From an uncultured Methylobacillus sp. (lineage in GTDB: Bacteria; Pseudomonadota; Gammaproteobacteria; Burkholderiales; Methylophilaceae), in contig CAMLME010000072.1 of assembly GCA_946481235.1 (NCBI GenBank), forward strand, positions 1 through 9,018: a stretch of 9,018 bases of DNA. The letters are read 5' to 3'. Shown here one piece after another: positions 6,017 through 9,018 of the stretch (position 1 is the first letter of the stretch; each line of letters opens with the position of its first letter). The position numbers were made by a program, and so were the translations under genes. The notes below the pieces were generated by a model. The model searched no databases. It saw only the letters and a program-made list of their open reading frames with translations, and had not been told where the DNA came from.

Positions 6017-7690
6017 ATGTATATCTACGACGACATCGACCAACGTATTGTTGACGAACGCGTGGCGCAATATCGCGATCAGACCCGGCGCTACCTGGCC
6101 GGCGAGCTGAGCGACGACGAATTCCGTCCGCTGCGTCTGCAAAACGGCCTTTATATCCAGCGCCATGCACCCATGCTGCGCATCGCCATTCCTTACGGCC
6201 TGCTGGCCTCGAAGCAGCTGCGCAAGCTGGCACATATCGCCCGCGTCTATGACCGGGGTTACGCGCACTTCTCCACACGCCAGAATGTCCAGTTCAACTG
6301 GCCGGCGCTGGAGCGCGTGCCCGACATCCTCGCGGAACTGGCGACGGTGCAGATGCACGGCATCCAGACCTCCGGCAGCTGCGTGCGTAACATCACCACC
6401 GACCAGTTCGCGGGCGTAGCCCCGGACGAAGTGGTGGATGCGCGCCCTTACGCGGAAATCCTGCGCCAGTGGAGCACCTTCCACCCCGAGTTTGCCTATC
6501 TGCCTCGCAAGTTCAAGATCGCCGTCAACGGCGCCGAATCCGATCGCGCCATCATCCAGATGCACGACATCGGCCTTGGCTTCTATCTCGACGATAAAGG
6601 CCAGGTGGCACTGGAAGTATGGGCAGGCGGCGGCATGGGTCGCACCCCGGCCATCGGCGCGATGATCCGCAAGCACCTGCCATGGCAGCACATGCTGAGC
6701 TACTGCGAAGCCATCCTGCGCGTCTACAACCGCTACGGCCGTCGCGACAACGCCTTCAAGGCGCGGATCAAGATCCTGGTGAAATCGCTGGGTGCGGAAG
6801 AGTTCGCCCGCCAGGTCGAAGAAGAGTGGGCGCACATTCAGGACGGACCGTCCACGATCACCCAGGAAGAGCTCGACCGCGTCGCCAGCTTCTTCCAGGG
6901 TCGCCTCTATGAAACCCTCAGCGACGACGTTGCCGACTTCGATGCAAAGATTGCCTCGGACCGCGCTTTCGCCAACTGGGTCAAGCGCAACGTGCACGCA
7001 CACAAGGTGCCCGGCTATCGCGCGGTAACGCTATCGCTCAAGCCGACAGGCATTGCTCCCGGCGATGCCACGGCAGACCAGATGGATAGCGTCGCCTTCC
7101 TCGCCGATCGCTACAGTTTCGGCGAGTTGCGCGTATCGCACGAGCAGAACCTGATCCTGGCCGACGTAAAAAAGTCCGATCTTTACCAATTGTGGCAGGA
7201 AGCCGTACAGGTCGGTTTTGCGACCCCGAACATCGGCCTGCTCACCGACATCATCTGCTGCCCCGGCGGCGACTTCTGCTCGCTGGCCAACGCCAAGAGC
7301 ATTCCGATTGCGCAAGCGATCCAGCAGAAATTCGACGACCTCGACTACCTGCACGATATCGGCGATCTCGACCTCAACATCTCCGGCTGCATGAACTCCT
7401 GCGGTCACCATCACGTCGGCCACATCGGCGTGCTGGGCGTCGACAAGGACGGCTCCGAGTGGTACCAGATCACCATCGGCGGCAACCAGGGTAATTCCGC
7501 CAGCATCGGCACCGTCATCGGCCCGTCCTTTGCGGCCGAGGAAGTCCCGGGAGTGGTCGGCAAGCTGATCGAAACCTATATCGCACAACGCAACGATGAA
7601 GAACGCTTCATCGACACCGTGCGCCGCATCGGCGTCGCGCCGTTCAAGGAGCATGTCTACGGCGAAAAGAAGGAGGCCGCCCATGTCTAA
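6017..7690 (+). CDS. cysI: Sulfite reductase, siroheme/4Fe-4S hemoprotein subunit
   Basis: A cytoplasmic enzyme of 557 residues that reduces sulfite to sulfide with six electrons. It has the duplicated nitrite/sulfite reductase architecture: ferredoxin-like half-domains early, the siroheme domain in the middle, and the cluster-binding segment late. The 4Fe-4S/siroheme cysteines are C415-x5-C421 (CPGGDFC) and C458-x3-C462 (CMNSC); the last also serves as the axial bridge to siroheme. Candidate anion-binding basic residues are Arg88 (STRQN), Arg124 (SCVRN), and Lys165 and Lys167 (LPRKFK), matching the E. coli SiRHP pattern and favouring sulfite over nitrite. An unusual Cys414 sits next to ligand Cys415. 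No clear ribosome binding site precedes the ATG at 6017; it may rely on read-through from the TSUP gene 24 bases upstream. It overlaps the DUF934 gene by 8 bases. No cysJ flavoprotein is in the window. Nitrite reductase is the less likely alternative. Confidence 0.95.
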   Translation: MYIYDDIDQRIVDERVAQYRDQTRRYLAGELSDDEFRPLRLQNGLYIQRHAPMLRIAIPYGLLASKQLRKLAHIARVYDRGYAHFSTRQNVQFNWPALERVPDILAELATVQMHGIQTSGSCVRNITTDQFAGVAPDEVVDARPYAEILRQWSTFHPEFAYLPRKFKIAVNGAESDRAIIQMHDIGLGFYLDDKGQVALEVWAGGGMGRTPAIGAMIRKHLPWQHMLSYCEAILRVYNRYGRRDNAFKARIKILVKSLGAEEFARQVEEEWAHIQDGPSTITQEELDRVASFFQGRLYETLSDDVADFDAKIASDRAFANWVKRNVHAHKVPGYRAVTLSLKPTGIAPGDATADQMDSVAFLADRYSFGELRVSHEQNLILADVKKSDLYQLWQEAVQVGFATPNIGLLTDIICCPGGDFCSLANAKSIPIAQAIQQKFDDLDYLHDIGDLDLNISGCMNSCGHHHVGHIGVLGVDKDGSEWYQITIGGNQGNSASIGTVIGPSFAAEEVPGVVGKLIETYIAQRNDEERFIDTVRRIGVAPFKEHVYGEKKEAAHV

Positions 7691-8345
7691 GCTGATCCGC
7701 AATAATGCTGTCGTCGAGGACGGCTGGACTGTCGTGCAATTGCCCGCCCCGGCTGAAGAAGCCGTACGCAAACAGGCCGGCAAGGTCGTGATTTTCAAGC
7801 TCACCGGCGAGGAAGCCGCCACTCCGGCACAAATCGAAGGCGCTACGGTCCCGGCGACCGGCCGCGTCATTGTGCCGCTGGCCGTGTGGCAAGCGCGCAG
7901 GGAAACGCTCGCCCCGCGTCTGGCTGCAGGCGAGCTCGGCATCTGGCTGGAAACCTTCGAGCTGGTCGAGGACCTCGTCACCAGCGTAGACGACATCAAC
8001 ACCGTGCCGGTCATCGGCGTCAGCTTTCCCCGCTTCGCGGACGGCCGCGGTTTTACCATCGCCACCATGCTGCGTACGCGCTACGGTTACAAAAACGAGA
8101 TCCGCGCCATCGGCGATGTGTTGCGCGACCAACTGTATTACATGAAACGCTGCGGTTTCGATGCCTTTGCCATTCGTGCCGATCGCTCTGCGGAAGAGGC
8201 TCTTGCCAGCCTGCGCGACTTCTCCGAACCCTATCAGGGTGCAATAGACAATCCGTTGCCGGTATGGCGTCGGCATACGCGTATGGGCGCCCATGCCGCT
8301 TCGACGCATCATGCCCACGCCCGCCATGAAGACGAGGTCGACTGA
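7683..8345 (+). CDS. DUF934 protein, conserved companion of sulfite reductase
   Basis: A protein of 220 residues from the ATG at 7683, chosen because AGGAGG lies at 7671-7676 with 6-base spacing; the open frame upstream to 7596 only duplicates the cysI end out of frame. The DUF934 core is unmistakable at about 110-165: IGVSFPRFADGRGF, LRTRYGYKNEIRAIGD, VLRDQLYYMKRCGFDAF, with Cys157 in the last. Family members are usually encoded between cysI and cysH and are presumed to help sulfite reduction, but no biochemical role is settled. Two features look unusual from memory of the family. Residues about 20-60 form a longer N-terminal section than typical, and residues 198-220 form a His-rich acidic tail (six His: 198, 204, 209, 210, 212, 215). 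The tail could bind metal or simply be disordered. It overlaps cysI by 8 bases and cysH by one, indicating coupled translation. No transmembrane or export signal is seen. Confidence 0.9.
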   Translation: MSKLIRNNAVVEDGWTVVQLPAPAEEAVRKQAGKVVIFKLTGEEAATPAQIEGATVPATGRVIVPLAVWQARRETLAPRLAAGELGIWLETFELVEDLVTSVDDINTVPVIGVSFPRFADGRGFTIATMLRTRYGYKNEIRAIGDVLRDQLYYMKRCGFDAFAIRADRSAEEALASLRDFSEPYQGAIDNPLPVWRRHTRMGAHAASTHHAHARHEDEVD

Positions 8346-9018
8346 TGAGTCTGGATGCCAAAATCGCCGCAGTTGCGGTATTGCTGGAACGCATCCAGGA
8401 CGAGTTCAGCCCGGCCACGCTGGCCAGCAGTCTGGGCGCGGAAGATATGGTGCTGACCGACCTGGTCGCAAAATATGCTCCGGACATCAGCATTTTCTCG
8501 CTGGATACCGGCCGTCTCAATCCCGAGACCTACGACCTGCTGGCTAAAGTGCAGGAAAGCTACGGCGACAAAGTGGAACTGCGCGTGTTCTATCCGCAAG
8601 CCGATGCCATCCAGCAATACGTGCAGGACAACGGCATCAATGCGTTTTACAACAGCATCGATTTGCGCAAGGCCTGCTGCGGCATTCGCAAGGTCGAGCC
8701 CTTGAAGCGCGCACTGGCCGGCCAGAAAGCCTGGATCACCGGCATGCGCCGCCAGCAGGCTTCCACCCGCGCCGAGATGCCGGTCGAGGAATACGATGCC
8801 GACCATGGCCTGACCAAGTTCAATCCGCTTGCGGACTGGACCGAGAAGGAGGTGTGGGAGTACATCCGCGCCAATAACGTGCCGTATAATGCGCTCCACG
8901 ATAAACACTACCCCAGCATCGGCTGCGCGCCGTGCACTCGCGCCATCGCCATGGGCGAGGATGTCCGCGCCGGACGCTGGTGGTGGGAAGACGAAGCCGG
9001 CAAGGAATGCGGCCTGCA
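8345..9018 (+). CDS. cysH: Assimilatory APS/PAPS reductase (partial, runs off the right edge)
   Basis: The first 224 residues of an adenylyl-sulfate reductase, which uses thioredoxin to reduce activated sulfate to sulfite for CysI. The nucleotide-binding alpha-hydrolase fold shows SSLGAEDMVL (28-37) and LDTGRLNPETYDL (53-65). A cysteine pair Cys111-Cys112 (RKACCGIRK) and CAPC (Cys194, Cys197) supply the 4Fe-4S cluster that marks the APS-using branch; enterobacterial PAPS reductases lack it. The substrate loop ITGMRRQQASTR is at 131-142. The catalytic cysteine is Cys222 in KECGL, and the window stops inside what is probably the following His codon, so only the short tail is missing. The ATG at 8345 shares its A with the TGA of the DUF934 gene. 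True substrate (APS versus PAPS) follows from the cysteines by family knowledge. Sulfate adenylyltransferase genes (cysD/cysN) would be expected downstream. Confidence 0.95.
   Translation, partial: MSLDAKIAAVAVLLERIQDEFSPATLASSLGAEDMVLTDLVAKYAPDISIFSLDTGRLNPETYDLLAKVQESYGDKVELRVFYPQADAIQQYVQDNGINAFYNSIDLRKACCGIRKVEPLKRALAGQKAWITGMRRQQASTRAEMPVEEYDADHGLTKFNPLADWTEKEVWEYIRANNVPYNALHDKHYPSIGCAPCTRAIAMGEDVRAGRWWWEDEAGKECGL

Noticed and set aside
6002..7003. Long open frame (333 codons) on the minus strand opposite cysI
   Set aside because: It lies wholly over a well-identified gene, has no recognisable domain, and arises from codon bias of the GC-rich sense strand.
7031..8068. Long minus-strand open frame (345 codons) opposite the cysI end and the DUF934 gene
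   Set aside because: Low-complexity antisense translation crossing two real genes, with no family motif. It is a shadow.
8309..8908. Minus-strand open frame (199 codons) opposite cysH
   Set aside because: Antisense of a gene with all catalytic and cluster cysteines; no independent evidence.

Overview
The window reads as an ordinary chromosomal segment of a GC-rich Gram-negative bacterium, most likely a betaproteobacterium. Three things point there. The order TSUP permease, cysI-type sulfite reductase, DUF934 protein, cysH is a typical betaproteobacterial sulfate-assimilation layout, and CysB is the regulator beside it. The left edge carries a periplasmic cytochrome resembling the cytochrome cL (MxaG/XoxG) partners of methanol dehydrogenases, which hints at a methylotrophic or related Nitrosomonadales lineage; this placement is inference. 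There are no insertion sequences, tRNA or rRNA genes, CRISPR arrays, phage genes or obvious pseudogenes. Coding density is very high: the longest non-coding stretch is the 114 bp between cysB and the TSUP gene (5096-5209), so no gap exceeds 300 bases.

Layout. (1) 35-514, plus strand: a secreted mono-heme cytochrome c. (2) 526-3197, minus strand: a probable four-gene unit read right to left. It holds a secreted DUF302 protein, a HerA-like ATPase of the DUF853/YjgR family, an MliC-like lipoprotein, and an 82-residue SemiSWEET transporter whose start lies 3 bases past the preceding stop. The cytochrome and SemiSWEET genes converge with 11 bases between their stops. (3) 3267-4154, plus strand: a formate/nitrite-family (FNT) channel, divergent from the DUF302 gene across a short region with a perfect TATAAT box. 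(4) 4169-5095, minus strand: CysB, convergent with the FNT gene. (5) 5210 to the window end, plus strand: TSUP permease, CysI, DUF934 protein, CysH. The last three genes overlap by a few bases, indicating translational coupling.

How the genes work together. The right half is an assimilatory sulfate-reduction unit. CysB has the residues I recall as its sulfate-site contacts. It is transcribed divergently from the operon across an AT-rich region with two overlapping dyads, one a perfect T-N11-A LysR-type box. CysH reduces activated sulfate (probably APS, because it has the 4Fe-4S cysteines) to sulfite. CysI, a siroheme/4Fe-4S enzyme, reduces sulfite to sulfide. DUF934 is a conserved but functionally unassigned companion, and the TSUP permease probably moves sulfate or sulfite across the inner membrane. 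No cysJ-like flavoprotein is present in the window, so the electron route to CysI is open. The sulfate-activating genes are probably beyond the right edge. The left-half operon looks like loosely related envelope and housekeeping functions.

Nothing here amounts to an obviously new system. The points most worth following are the DUF934 variant with an enlarged N-terminal half and a His-rich tail, the FNT channel beside cysB, the MliC-like protein lacking the expected lysine, and the operator-like dyads upstream of the TSUP gene.
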